A DNA stretch of 64,000 bases, from positions 11,699,001 through 11,763,000 of the forward strand of contig NC_134028.1 in NCBI RefSeq assembly GCF_964204645.1. Direction: 5' to 3'. Origin of the DNA: Tubulanus polymorphus. Its lineage: Eukaryota > Nemertea > Palaeonemertea > Tubulaniformes > Tubulanidae. The notes under the pieces are model-generated. The model made no database searches, was not told where the DNA came from, and saw only the letters and a list, made by a program, of their open reading frames with translations. Below, one piece after another: positions 11,621 through 22,897 of the stretch (position 1 is the first letter of the stretch; every line of letters starts with the position of its first letter). The translations under genes were made by a program, and so were the position numbers.

Positions 11621-12029
11621 AGTAATAGGGGTTTAGTTGTTCTATACCAAAGGTCGAACGGTCGAGCTCATTAAAAAACAAATATTAAAAGTAATTTAAA
11701 ACTATAATATAATTTCATAGCCGTGTGCATTTTATATTTTAACTAAATATTTATTCTAAGATATTAATAATTTAAATTTTAAAAGCATATTGTATTAAAT
11801 CAATTGGTCGCTCCGCTTCGCTGCCGCTCCACTCCGCGACAAATTGATTTATTTACAATACACAAATTCATATAATCAAATATATTTTAATAATAATAAT
11901 TATTCTATTATTCAACTGAAATACACACGGTTATGAAAATATATTATAGTTTTAAATTACTTTTAATATTTGTTTTTAATGAACTCGACCATTCAACCTT
12001 TAGTATAGAACAACTAAACCCCTATTACT
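11621..12029. repeat. Left terminal repeat of element B (palindromic)
   Basis: 409 bp. The outer arm (about 11621-11727) and inner arm (about 11925-12029) are inverted copies. They are separated by AT-rich spacers and a central palindromic core around 11808-11850 containing GGTCGCTCCGCTTCGC. The outer arm has CCAAAGGTCGAACGG; the inner arm, read inverted, has CTAAAGGTTGAATGG. The whole unit is inversely repeated at 29716-30143. Confidence 0.95.
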
Positions 12030-12272
12030 CTTAAAATATTTATATATATGAATAACATTTAAATTGACAGATTATTCAATATAAAAGTGTTAGTGAAGTG
12101 TGAGCTCTTATAGAATAGATATATAGATATATTTTAAACATTATTTCAATATTTATATTTGTATGAGTTAGATTTTTAAACATTAAAAGTGTTAGTAAAG
12201 TGTGATTGAAATAATACATATATAAATCATTGAACTTCTAAAATCAATTTAAAAAAAAAATTTACGATTAAA

Positions 12273-15200
12273 ATGGAAGCAAATAAGTACTACTGTTCAA
12301 CATGTAATATCAATATAGATAAATCCCAAAAATCAAGACACAATAAAACTAAAACACATTTAGAGAATAAATTGAAACTAAAATATAAAGATGATATATT
12401 AGAAACTAAATTAGATGAATTAAAGAATGAAAAAGAAACATACAAATGTGATACATGTAATCAATCATTCAGTGATAAAAGATATTATAATGAACATTTA
12501 AAATCTAAAAGTCATATTAGAAATATGAATAATGATATTTTAGGTGAGGGTTATTTTGATAATGATAACGGTAAGAAACATAAGACAATAAAAGAATAAG
12601 AAATAAATTAAACAATAAAAGACCATACATGGAAGATGTAAGAAATTATATTAATTCATTAGATAATAAAAAAGATATAGAGATAACCGAAGCATATAAA
12701 AGTGATATTGGCCCAGCAGCTATTGAGTTTAAATTTCATAAAGGAAAAGCATTAGAAGAAAATAAAAAACATTTAGAAAATATGAAAAATATTATAAAAA
12801 TAATAACTGATGTTGAATACCCTAAAATTAGTATATCTTCTAAAGTAAAGTTTATAAAATCTGAAGATAAACCAATATATAATATAATCTTCATTCACAA
12901 CATATTATATCTAAACAACATATAGATGATAAATTAGATAAATGTTATATTGAAGTAAAAACTAAAATAGAAGAGAAATATTTTGAAGGATCAGGTTTAA
13001 TATTTGATGAAATAATATTTATGACTTTACATGTTTATAACACAAAATATAATAAGTTAACTAAATCAAAACCAATTGATGAAAATAATGTATCATATTA
13101 TAAAGAACCAGATATTGAAGCATCGAGTTATATTAAACTACCATTTAAAACGAATGCTGTAATAAATGTACAAAATTTTGATGATAAATGTTTTCTATGG
13201 ACAATTATAAGTTGCTTACATCCAACAGAAGATATTACACATAGTTTTAGATTATCTCATTATAAACCATTTGAAAATAATTATAAGATAGATAATTATC
13301 CTGTTAGAATTAAAAACATCCCAAAAATAGAAAGAGATAATAATATTAAGATAAATGTGTTTTATTTACTCAAATTACCAAATACAAAAGGTAACAATAT
13401 AAAACATTATACATTAGAACCTTTATACCTATCGAAAGATTATGATTCAAACGATGTTATAGATATATTATATTATGAGAATCATTATATGTGGAATAAA
13501 GAATTGATTTATGTTTTAAATCAGAAAATGATTTTGATAATAAAATATATCTATGTAGAAAATGTTTACATAAATTCAGAACTGAAAGTGCATTATTAAA
13601 TCATAAACAATTATGTGAAAATCATGATTATTGTAAATTAGTTTTACCAAATGAAAAAGATAAAATATTAGAATTCAAAAAATATGATTACAAAAATAAA
13701 GTACCATTTGTAATATATAGAGATTTTGAATCATTAAGTAAAGAACTAACTGATCAAGATAGAAAAGAAATATATTATAAAAGAAAGAAATTAAATTCTA
13801 ATGAAAATGATTTCTCAGAAGAACCACCAATAACAAATACAATTAAAAAGATTCATCAATCAGCTGCAGCTTTCGGGTTATATATTAAATCTGATTATCC
13901 AGAACTAATTAAAAGTGAATATTATCATTATAGAAATGAAAATGTTATCAATCATTTTTGTGACTTATCAATTGAATATGAAATAAGATTTAGTAAATTA
14001 TTGAATACAAATAAAGAAATTATAATGACAGAAAAAGATAAAGAAGAATTTGTGTTTGCAGGTAAATGTTATTATTGTGAAAAGATATTTAATTATGAAG
14101 ATAAAAAAGTAAGAGACCATGATCATTTGAATGGAAAGTTTAGAGGCGCTGCACATGAGAATTGTAACTTACAAGCTAAGAAAAAAATTAACTTTGTACC
14201 AGTTATATTTCATAATCTATCAGGATATGATGCACATTTATTTATCAAACAGTTATGCCTTAAAATAGAAGTAATCAATAATGAAAAAGAAAGATTAAAT
14301 TCAAATAGATCAAAAGATAAAGTACCAACTTATAAATTTAAAATGTTAGCTAGAACATCTGAGAATTATATATCATTCCAATTTGGCTGCCTAAGATTTA
14401 TAGATTCATATAGATTTTTAAACAGTTCATTAGATAACTTATCAAAATCATTAGTTGATGAACTTAAAAAGGAACAATTTTATGATGAATTAAAAAATGA
14501 ACATGTTAAAGATGGAGTTTTTGAAAGAACGATTAATATATGGAATCATTTTAGAATAAAAAACTATGGTAAATTAGTAGATTTGTATCTAAAATCTGAT
14601 GTTTTATTATTATCGGATATATTTGAAAGGTTTAGAGATGTAAATCTAAAATATTTCAATATTGATCCATGTCATTGTTATTCAAGTACAGGATTAACAT
14701 GGGATTGTGGATTAAAATTTACAGATATAAAAATGGATTTGTTAACAAATATAGATCAATTATTATTATTTGAAAAATCTATAAGAGGAGGAGTTTCAGG
14801 TGTATTAGGAGATAGATATTTCAATGTAAATGATAACCCTGGATATAAGTTATTATATATAGATGCAAATAATCTATATGGTTGGGCAATGATGGAACCA
14901 CAACCTTATGGAGTATTTGAAATAAGTTAAGTTTTACAACATGAAAATAATGATAAATTTGATTGGAAGAAAAGAATCCTAGATATTGCAGATGATTCAG
15001 ATACTGGTTACTTCTTAATAATTATGTAGTACATTATAGAATGTTAAAGTTTTATCTAAAACAATGAATGATCCTAAAAAAAGTACATAGATATATTTCA
15101 TTTAGCCAATCTAAATGGTTAGAAAAATAATTAGATTTTAACACCAAACAGAGAACCGAAGCTAAAACTGATTTCGAGAAAGATTTCTTCAAGTTAATGA

Positions 15201-16019
15201 ATAATGCATTCTATGGAAAAACTTGTGAAAATATTAGAAACAGAAATGATATTGAGTTAGTTAGTAATGGTAAAAGGATAAGGCATTTACAATCATATCC
15301 TAAGTTTTTAGGTAACAGAATATTTGATGAAAATTTAGCTGCAGTTAAAATGAGAAGAACATCAATGAAATTTAATAAACCAATCTATGTTGGTGCTTCA
15401 GTTTTAGAATTATCAAAATTACTAATGTATGAATTCTATTATAATGTATTACAACCACTTTTTGGAGAAAAACATATAGAAATCTTATATTTTGATACAG
15501 ATTCTTACATATTAAAGATAAAAACTAATAACATAACCGATGATTTAAAAACATTAAAACATCATTTTGATTTTAGTAACTATCCTATACATCATGAATT
15601 GTTTAGCAATGATAATAAAAAAGTTCCCGGTAAATTCAAAGATGAATTAGGTGGCGAAGAAATGATTGAATTTATTGATATTAGATCTAAAATGTATTCA
15701 TATAAAACTAAAGAACATAAGGCTAAAAAGTTAAAAGGAATAACCAAAAGTGTAGTAGAAAAGAATATTCATTTCAAAGATTACATCAATTGTATATTCA
15801 ATGAAGAAGGTAGAAAACATAAGATGAGATGAAGATCTGAAGATCATGAAATGTTTATTGAAGACATTGACTAGTCTAAACCCATTTGATGATAAAAGAT
15901 ATATTTTAGATGATGGAATTCATACAGTTGCTTATGGTTGTAATTTAGATGAATACTTAAAATTTAAAAGAGAAGAAACAAAAGAGAACGAGATAATGAA
16001 AAGAATTCTAACGTGTTAA
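12273..16019 (+). pseudogene. Protein-primed DNA polymerase B (pPolB), element B copy
   Basis: A polymerase of about 1,200 codons split into at least five frames (12273-12599, 12629-12925, 13021-13599, 14001-14930, 15197-15832) plus a C-terminal piece to 16019. It has two N-terminal C2H2 fingers, then CFLWTIISCLHP, an Endo VII-like block (RDHDHLNGKFRGAA, near 14110), exonuclease II (FHNLSGYDAHLF), motif A (DANNLYGWAM, near 14860), motif B (MNNAFYGKTCEN, 15197) and motif C (FDTDSY, near 15490). About 270 bases around 14930-15190 have lost sequence relative to the element C copy. It is inactive. It heads the plus-strand arm, as in other Polintons. Confidence 0.92.
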
Positions 16020-16048
16020 TCAAATTTTAATAAAAATATGTATTATAA

Positions 16049-16402
16049 ATGGAGAGTAAACAAGCAAACAGTGAGAACAACAAATCATTTCTAGATAGAA
16101 TAAAAGATACTTCAAATGTCAAATCAGTAGATTATAAATTTAAGATGTTAAAAGAATTAATAATCCATCAGAAATATCTAATTACAAATATGGATACAGT
16201 TACTAACAAATATGAAGATAAATTAGTTATACACTTAGAATATGAAGGATTAAAAGGAAATACATATAAATTCAGAACATATTTACCAGATAGATTTCAT
16301 AGATTATCAAGTGAAGAGCTAGAAGAATTATGTTCTGGAGATTTCTATTTCGTATAAAAAGGTAAGAATGAAAAGGGGCACCACGAAATAGATTTCGAAT
16401 AA
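16049..16402 (+). pseudogene. Small OB-like Polinton protein, element B copy
   Basis: 102 codons are open (16049-16357). After a stop at 16355-16357 the same frame continues with KGKNEKGHHEIDFE to a second stop near 16402, matching the tail of the A2 copy, so the first stop looks like a lesion or a read-through site. The core pattern YLITNMDTVTNKYEDKLVI...FRTYLPDRF...LSSEEL suggests a compact beta-barrel that may bind single-stranded DNA beside the polymerase; this is inference. It lies 30 bp after pPolB with a TAAATGG start. Confidence 0.6.
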
Positions 16403-16416
16403 AATATGTAAAATAA

Positions 16417-16880
16417 ATGGTGGAATTAAAAGAATACAGAATATTTGTAGATTCTAGAAGACTTACAAATTATAAATCTCATAATTTACTAGTACAATTA
16501 GATAGAGAATTTAAGAATTGTGTTGATTTAAAATTAGTTAATATAAGTTTATGTAATTCTTTTTACAATGTATCGGATAAAACTATTGAACATAGTTTTT
16601 TTAATTCATGATAGAAATAAAAGTAAATGGTTTCATCTTTATCTTAAACCAGGATTATATAATTTAGATACATTAGCGCAGGAAATTAATAGAAGAGCTC
16701 GGTTGAAAATGGGTGCATCTGCTGGATTTGGATAAAGACTGATTAAAAGTGATAGCTCCGATTAAATAAGAATAAAATTAGGTAATGAAGATCAACATCA
16801 ATTTCTAGTTAAAAAACCTTTAGCTAAAATTTTAGGAATAACCCCAGATGTAGGGATACGCAATGCTGATGCTATACCAA
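16417..16880 (+). pseudogene. Putative minor capsid (penton-like) protein, truncated
   Basis: The N-terminus YRIFVDSRRLTNYKSHNLLV, followed by LKLVNISLCNSFYNV, is the pattern of Polinton minor capsid proteins: an (I/V)DSR-type start, then a strand with an (I/P)xxxYNV turn. The open frame ends at 16611 within a T-run. The family pattern continues in another frame (KWFHLYLKPGLYNLDTL, FLVKKPLAKILGI) with two further TAA stops, up to about 16875. There it is joined to an unrelated duplicated segment starting at 16878, so the C-terminus is lost. The single jelly-roll assignment is by pattern only. Confidence 0.5.
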
Positions 16881-17373
16881 TGGTATTAAAAAAAGTATTT
16901 AAAATGGGAAGTGTTAATGTTGATAGATTTGGTATAAATGATATCTTAAAATTAACCTTAGCAGTTACTTTATCTAATTTAACTATTGATTATTAAGAAA
17001 AACAAAAATATATTCCTCCTATATAAATACATAATTATTTTACTAAATAAATGGCTTCTGCAGTTATAACTATTATCGGATCTGCAATTGTTAACGCTTA
17101 AGCATTTACTGGTGGTGGTTATTTATTTAAACATATTGATAAAAATGGATCATTAACAGAACAAAAAAGACATAACTTAGCATTAGAGAAATATAATAAA
17201 GCAGCAGAAGAATATTGAGAAAAGAGACAAAACTATATGGATTATATTAACAAAGAATTATATGATCAGAAGATTTCACATAGAGATTTTCAATCAGTTG
17301 ATGATGCAATGAATTTATATAACGCGGTAACCAATAAAGAACAATTACATCTACATAAACCTACAATATCAGA
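16878..17373 (+). repeat. Internal direct duplication in element B, copy 1
   Basis: 496 bases nearly identical to 17746-18241 (offset 868). It carries the 3' end of one small hydrophobic-protein gene and most of the next gene (ATG at 17051). The upstream junction fuses the minor-capsid-like gene to it. The downstream junction at 17374 enters a different gene fragment. This is a rearrangement within the element. Confidence 0.9.
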
Positions 17374-17379
17374 CAAAAC

Positions 17380-17900
17380 ATGGTAAAGAAATAAGAATTA
17401 AACTAAATGATGTAATTACTAATTTAATAAGTAAATCATTTAACAATGCATCAATGATTAATAAAGAAAATTATAATATAGAAAAAGTAATTGATTTAAT
17501 TAAAACGCCTTTAGAATATTATGAATTAAATGAAGATGGAATTATTGATGATATTAAAAACATATTATCCAAAATATATGATAATCATAAAAGTAGTAAT
17601 GAAATAAATGTTGAAATAATCATAAATAAGATAACTAAATATTTTGATGATAGTAATTTTTTTGATAAATAAATAAGTGATAATAAGTGGATGATAACTG
17701 GATTATATAATGGAGCATTACTATCAGTTGGAACTGTAGGTTATTCAATGGTATTAAAAAAAGTATTTAAAATGGGAAGTGTTAATGTTGATAGATTTGG
17801 TATAAATGATATCTTAAAATTAACCTTAGCAGTTACTTTATCTAATTTAACTATTGATTATTAAGAAAAACAAAAATATATTCCTCCTATATAAATACAT
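17380..17900 (+). pseudogene. Small conserved Polinton protein with two hydrophobic segments
   Basis: The reading begins without a start at the duplication junction (GKEIRIKLNDVITNLI) and continues through the open frame 17454-17672, which is helical and polar. After a stop at 17670-17672 it reads ITGLYNGALLSVGTVGYS (17692-17745), then VLKKVFKM and LTLAVTLSNLTIDY. The C-terminal half has two hydrophobic segments and resembles a small membrane protein common in invertebrate Polinton-type elements. It may be one gene or two fused fragments. The function is unknown. Confidence 0.5.
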
Positions 17901-18241
17901 AATTATTTTACTAAATAAATGGCTTCTGCAGTTATAACTATTATCGGATCTGCAATTGTTAACGCTTAAGCATTTACTGGTGGTGGTTATTTATTTAAAC
18001 ATATTGATAAAAATGGATCATTAACAGAACAAAAAAGACATAACTTAGCATTAGAGAAATATAATAAAGCAGCAGAAGAATATTGAGAAAAGAGACAAAA
18101 CTATATGGATTATATTAACAAAGAATTATATGATCAGAAGATTTCACATAGAGATTTTCAATCAGTTGATGATGCAATGAATTTATATAACGCGGTAACC
18201 AATAAAGAAAAATTACATCTACATAAACCTACAATATCAGA
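17746..18241 (+). repeat. Internal direct duplication in element B, copy 2
   Basis: Second copy of the 496-base segment at 16878-17373. This one continues into the intact 3' end of the 17919-18341 gene and is therefore probably the original arrangement. Confidence 0.9.
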
Positions 18242-18341
18242 TTATTATACCCCAAGTAATGAACAGAAGAAGTATGAAATAATATGGATTTTAGGTGGAA
18301 CTATTATTGTTATATTTGTAGCATATAGATTTACTAATTAG
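17919..18341 (+). pseudogene. Small conserved Polinton membrane protein (MASAV...family)
   Basis: Starts ATG in a TAAATGG context at 17919. There is an N-terminal hydrophobic segment (ITIIGSAIVNA), a helical middle, the segment DYINKELYDQKISHRDFQSV, and a C-terminal transmembrane helix (IIWILGGTIIVIFVAYRF). Two internal stops (about 17967 and 18084) break it; the frame is open from 18105. The architecture matches a small bitopic protein found next to capsid genes in many invertebrate Polintons. A truncated second copy starts at 17051. The function is unknown; it may be a minor virion membrane protein. Confidence 0.55.
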
Positions 18342-18363
18342 TAATTTTTTTTTGCTAAATAAA

Positions 18364-18778
18364 TGGATGATAATATTGATATTATTCCTCATAATATAAA
18401 TAAAACTAAATTAAAAATATATTTAGAAAAACAAATATTAGAATTTGAAAGTGACTTAAAAGTTAAAAAGAAAAAATATTTAAAAAGTAAAATTATCTTA
18501 TTATTAGTGGTTCGGTTACAATTAGTTCTGTCATAACATTTTTAGCAATATTCAGTCCATTAACACCTTTAGCTATATCAATTGGCGTATTAGGTTTAAG
18601 TTCAAGTGTTTTAACCGGCATAAGTTCAAAATTGAATATAAAAAGTAATTAAGAAAAAATTAAAACTAATATAAAAGAAATTAATAAATTAAAAAATACG
18701 ATTGATTATATAATAAGTTTAAACGGTCATATAACAGTTGAAGAAGATAAATTATTAAAAGAATTAGTAAATTATTAA
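18364..18778 (+). pseudogene. Two-transmembrane helical protein with coiled-coil tail
   Basis: Starts ATG at 18364 (TAAATGG, preceded by nine T). The N-terminal 45 residues are charged and helical. A frame shift near 18500 leads to VTISSVITFLAIFSPLTPLA and ISIGVLGLSSSVLTGISSKL, two hydrophobic helices separated by proline. The C-terminus is helical (INKLKNTIDYIISL...EEDKLLKELVNY) after one more stop near 18650. Similar 2-TM plus coiled-coil proteins accompany Polinton capsid genes in invertebrates. The function is unknown. Confidence 0.5.
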
Positions 18779-18794
18779 TTTTTTAATTATATAA

Positions 18795-20072
18795 ATGGGG
18801 TTTCCAAAAGCTTTCCAATATAATAAATCAATTAAATATAATATTCCTGCAATAGATTTTAGAAAAAATATTACATATAAAAATGTAGTTTTAAATTCAT
18901 TAACTAATTTAGAAATTTATGTTACTGAATCACAGTTTTTTATTTCTAAAGTGGAAAATATATTTAATACATATGAAGTTACTTTTACTCGAGATGAATA
19001 TCATATATATAAAGTAAAATCCAATATGAAATATTGGCAGAATCAATTAAATTTTGCTGTTTATTGTGCAACAACTGGTTGTGGTATAAGTTGGAATGAT
19101 CATTTAAATAACTAAGATAAAAATTTGAAGTATTCTGATTTAAAATTAATTCACACAATATTTAGATTTCACATATATTTTCAAATCAGAATAATATTAA
19201 ATGAATTAGAACGTCCTTTATCCGGATCTAAATATTTTAAAGAATTGGATAATAATATTAATCTATCTAAGTTTTATAAAATATGTAATGAATTTAACAT
19301 AAATATTAATTCCGATTTTAGAGCGCATGGTAAATTGCAAGGTGTTGGTGAAGAGTATGAAATAAAAAGAATTTATTATATGCATAGAATTGGAGCTTAT
19401 CATAATTATAAAATCGATAATAATAATGGTTGGGTTAATTTCATTTTAGAAAATGGTGAAGGTTTTAACAAATCAGGTATACAAAGAATAAATCAATCAA
19501 TTAGAACTTATTTGATATGTATTTTAGGTGCGCAAGTTGAAACAAGATCACCAATAGTTGGAAATGATAACACTTCATTTGATACGCAGACACAATTCAA
19601 AGTATTATTTGAAGATTCCATTCATAATGATAAAAATAGATCTATTCCAGAAAACATTGTAAGATATCAAAATTATTTAGATAAATCACATATTACATTA
19701 AGTATTAAATATTGTATAGGTCCTAATCTATTAATTATTTCTAATGATTTAGTATTAAAGATGGGAAACATAATTGGTTACAATAATCTAATTAAAACTG
19801 CAACAATAAATAATTCATTTGGATTAAATGATATAAATAAAAAGATTATTATTGCTCCAAAATTAATGGAAGGTGAAAAAAATAAAAAACATATTCAATC
19901 ACCTGAAACTAAAATTAAAAATATTAAATTGGTTAATGATTCTAAAATAAAAGATTACAATACATCAGAAAAAATTAAAACTGATAATATTCAACATGAC
20001 ATAATTAAACTAAATGATGATAATAAATCCCATGAAAATGCTAAATTAGCTTTAACTTGTATTATATTTTAA
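18795..20072 (+). pseudogene. Conserved Polinton protein (MGFPKAFQYN family), unknown function
   Basis: About 425 codons with one in-frame stop at 19113-19115 separating 18795-19115 from the rest (open 19125-20072). Landmarks: GFPKAFQYNKSIKYNIPAID, LNSLTNLEIYVTESQ, FTRDEYHIYKVKS, YCATTGCGISW, and INQSIRTYLICILGAQ. I recognise this as a protein repeatedly found with Polinton pPolB and capsid genes in invertebrate genomes, but no function is established to my knowledge. The C-terminal 90 residues are lysine- and asparagine-rich. Its length and steady presence suggest a structural or assembly role. The lesion is a single TAA. Confidence 0.6.
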
Positions 20073-20095
20073 ATTTTAATTTTTTTATTATGTAA

Positions 20096-21540
20096 ATGGC
20101 AGAAGGCGGAGGAGATTTCGAAATGAAAAACATGGGAAATAATGATGATGCCAATACTAACGATGATGATTATGTGTCTACTGATACTAATATTGATAAT
20201 GATGATGAATCAGCATATAATTCTAATTCTAATTTAGCAGATAGTGGTTCTGAAGCCCCATCAACAGATGAATTTGATAGAAGAACTAGATCGAGAATAA
20301 ATCCTGAAAATCAAGGTTTATCAAGACAAGATTTAGAAAATAAAGAATATATCTATAAATTCAAACCTATATTTGAAGATTCTGGATATAATATAAATGC
20401 CAGAGGCGCCAGACTTTCAGTACAAGAATTAAAACTTTTAGATAATGGTGAATATTATTATCATTTGAAAGATGATTATTATATTAATATCACTTATAAA
20501 CGTGAAAACAAAATATTAGCAGAATCAACTTTTAGTAATTTAGAACCATTTAGAATTAAAAGAATAAGTAATAATAGTAATGAAATAGAAGATGTAACAA
20601 AAGAAGAAATAAATCAAAATAAAAGAGTATTTAAACAAAGAATTAATGACTTATTTGAAACAATCAAAAATAATTTAGAACCAGAAACAATTGCTGAAGA
20701 AGTTATTAATTCCAAAACTAGTAAACTTAAGTCAAACGAAGTTCAAACTGAAAAACTTTTACCGAATGGATTACTTGATTCAACAGATCAAGAAATAGAA
20801 GCTTTAAGTATGTTTTCTAAAAAAACAATTAGAGAAATAATAAGTATACGAAATGAAGCTGATAAAATTGCGCACGATAAAAATATTAGATATAATAAAA
20901 TTAAACCTTTAGAAAATAAATTATTTGTCACCAGAAAAGAATTAGAACAATTAAAATTAGATAGAGAATTTAAAGTTATTGAAGAAATTGAATTAAAAAA
21001 AAGAAATGCATATTTAGAAAAAGAAATTGATGATTTAGAATATAACATAGAATTTCAGAAAGAAAAAATGAAATTATTATTAAAATCATATGATTATTGT
21101 ATTAATAGATTAAAGTTGTTGTTAAAGAGTTAATACTAAAACCAAATTCTGACATATCACTAAAAGATAGAATAAAATTATTAAAGTTATTATTATTAAA
21201 GTTTGAAGGAATAACAATTCTTTCAATTCTAACAGCTGTAACTATGGTATTTACAACAATTGGTTTAGTTATATCAAATGCTTTAAAATCTACTCCTACT
21301 CCCAATAAACCAGATAAACCTCCAAATAACAATTCTATACAAGATAAAGTTAAAGATGGTTTAAAGAAATTTGCAAAATATTTATGGGAACTATCTAAAA
21401 AATCTGCTGCAGCTTTACCAGGAATTATTGCATCAATTGTTGGTTTTATTTTAAAATCTGCTGGAAACATTATTAACTTTGCTGCTGAACATATTATTTT
21501 ATTTTTAATTACAGTTGTAAGTGCAATTATTTTGGGTTAG
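20096..21540 (+). pseudogene. Conserved Polinton protein: acidic N-terminus, coiled coil, C-terminal membrane region
   Basis: 20096-21133 is open (345 codons), followed by a frame shift near 21125 into the frame that runs to 21540. The N-terminal 90 residues are rich in Asp, Asn and Ser. Then comes a globular section, a long predicted coiled coil (ENKLFVTRKELEQLKLDREF onward), the segment LSILTAVTMVFTTIGLVIS, a proline-rich linker, an amphipathic Lys/Ala region (KSAAALPGIIASIVGFIL) and a final hydrophobic helix (IILFLITVVSAIILG). The pattern of hydrophobic segment, proline linker and AAALPGII is one I recognise from other invertebrate Polintons. The role is unknown; membrane insertion or entry is a guess. 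Confidence 0.6.
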
Positions 21541-21609
21541 TAAATATGATATCAAAAAATATCAAGTAAACATGATAAAAAATAAATAATTAATTTTTTT
21601 GTTGAATTA

Positions 21610-22865
21610 ATGAGTGGGAGTTATATCAATCCTTCTAAGAATCATAGAATATCTAATGCTATTAAAGCAGAAAGATCACATCATATAATTACCCATAACC
21701 CTTCTAATATTAATCCTGATGAAACTTTATATGTTAGAATTCCTCGATTAACACAAAATACTTTTTATGTTCCAAATAGTATTTATTTATCAGCCGATAT
21801 AAAAGTAACCGGTAATAATAATTATTATGTTGTCGATAATGTTGGAAGATATTTGATTAAAAAATTAACAATAAAGATCGGTCCAGAAACAGTTTTCTCA
21901 TTAGATGATTATAATTTATTTATGCATTATAAAGATTTATGGTTAACTAAATAATATGATATTTCAAGGCATCCGATCAGAAAACCAAAATAAATTAAGA
22001 TCAGGAGCTAATGACGCAATAGTAACTCGTACCGCAGATAATTTGATAAAAAAAGATCTATGGAAGCAAATATAAAATTCCATTAGACTTTAATTTGATA
22101 AATAATAATGCACCTTTATATAAATATGCAATTCAAGAAGATGTTATATTAGAAATAACATTTGCTCCTGTAAATGAAATTGTATTATCCAGCGTTGTTA
22201 AAGACATGGGTTATAAATTATCGAATATATGTTTAGAATATGATACAGTAACTGATGAAAATATTTCAAGTATAATTCCAACTAAATACAATCAAGGATT
22301 TTCATTATTATATGATTATATTGATAAATTTAAAACTGTAACTATTAATGCAAATGATGAAATAATTAATGAGAATATTAACTTCCCAATAAGATCTATT
22401 AAATGTATATTAATATTTTTTACCATTGCAACATATTCTAATGGTGCAATACAGGTTAATAAGTATTATAATCCTGAAATAACAAAAGTAGAAATAACTA
22501 TTGAATGATTAGCAAATAAAATATTTTGTCAAGGAATGAGAATGATAAATCAATGGCCAGAAATTAGAAAACATTTTATGAATGAAAAAGTGAAATCATC
22601 TGAAAATTGTAATATTAATCAAATTGATTATTATACCGGTAATAAATATGCATTATGGTTAGATTTTAGAACAACAGAGGATAATTCATTACATGGTTCT
22701 GGGAAAAAACTACAGAACACTAAATATGGAATACAATTATTCATGACAAAGAAAAAAGGAAGCCTAAATTTCAAAATGCATATTTATATTATATCTGATA
22801 TCTGATATTAAATATTGTAAATTCTCAAGTAAATTCTTCAAATTCTAAGTAGTGTTATGTATTAA
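21610..22865 (+). pseudogene. Capsid-like protein (putative double jelly-roll major capsid protein)
   Basis: About 415 codons in pieces 21610-21954, 22095-22508 and 22536-22805, followed by a degraded tail to 22865. Features: a basic N-terminus; ETLYVRIPRLTQNTFYVP; LIKKLTIKIGPETVFS; LRSGANDA; a second beta-rich half with LEITFAPVNEIVLSS and FLLYDYIDKFKTVTI-like strands; and ALWLDFRTTEDNSLHGSG. Position near the end of the late-type arm and beta-rich content fit the Polinton major capsid protein, but it could be another structural protein. Frame breaks lie near 21955-22090 and 22506, and the C-terminus is scrambled. Confidence 0.55.
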
Positions 22866-22897
22866 AATTTTAACTTTAATAAAAATTTATATAATAA

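Noticed and set aside
16730-18090. Several in-frame TAA codons in element B genes, suggesting TAA might be read as glutamine
   Set aside because: The same element uses TAA as the normal stop at many gene ends, the lesions also include TGA and frameshifts, and the intact element C genes contain no internal TAA. Decay explains it better.
20788-21470. Minus-strand frames opposite the coiled-coil/membrane gene
   Set aside because: Antisense shadows of the conserved plus-strand gene; hydrophobicity arises from its Lys/Glu/Asn codons read in reverse.
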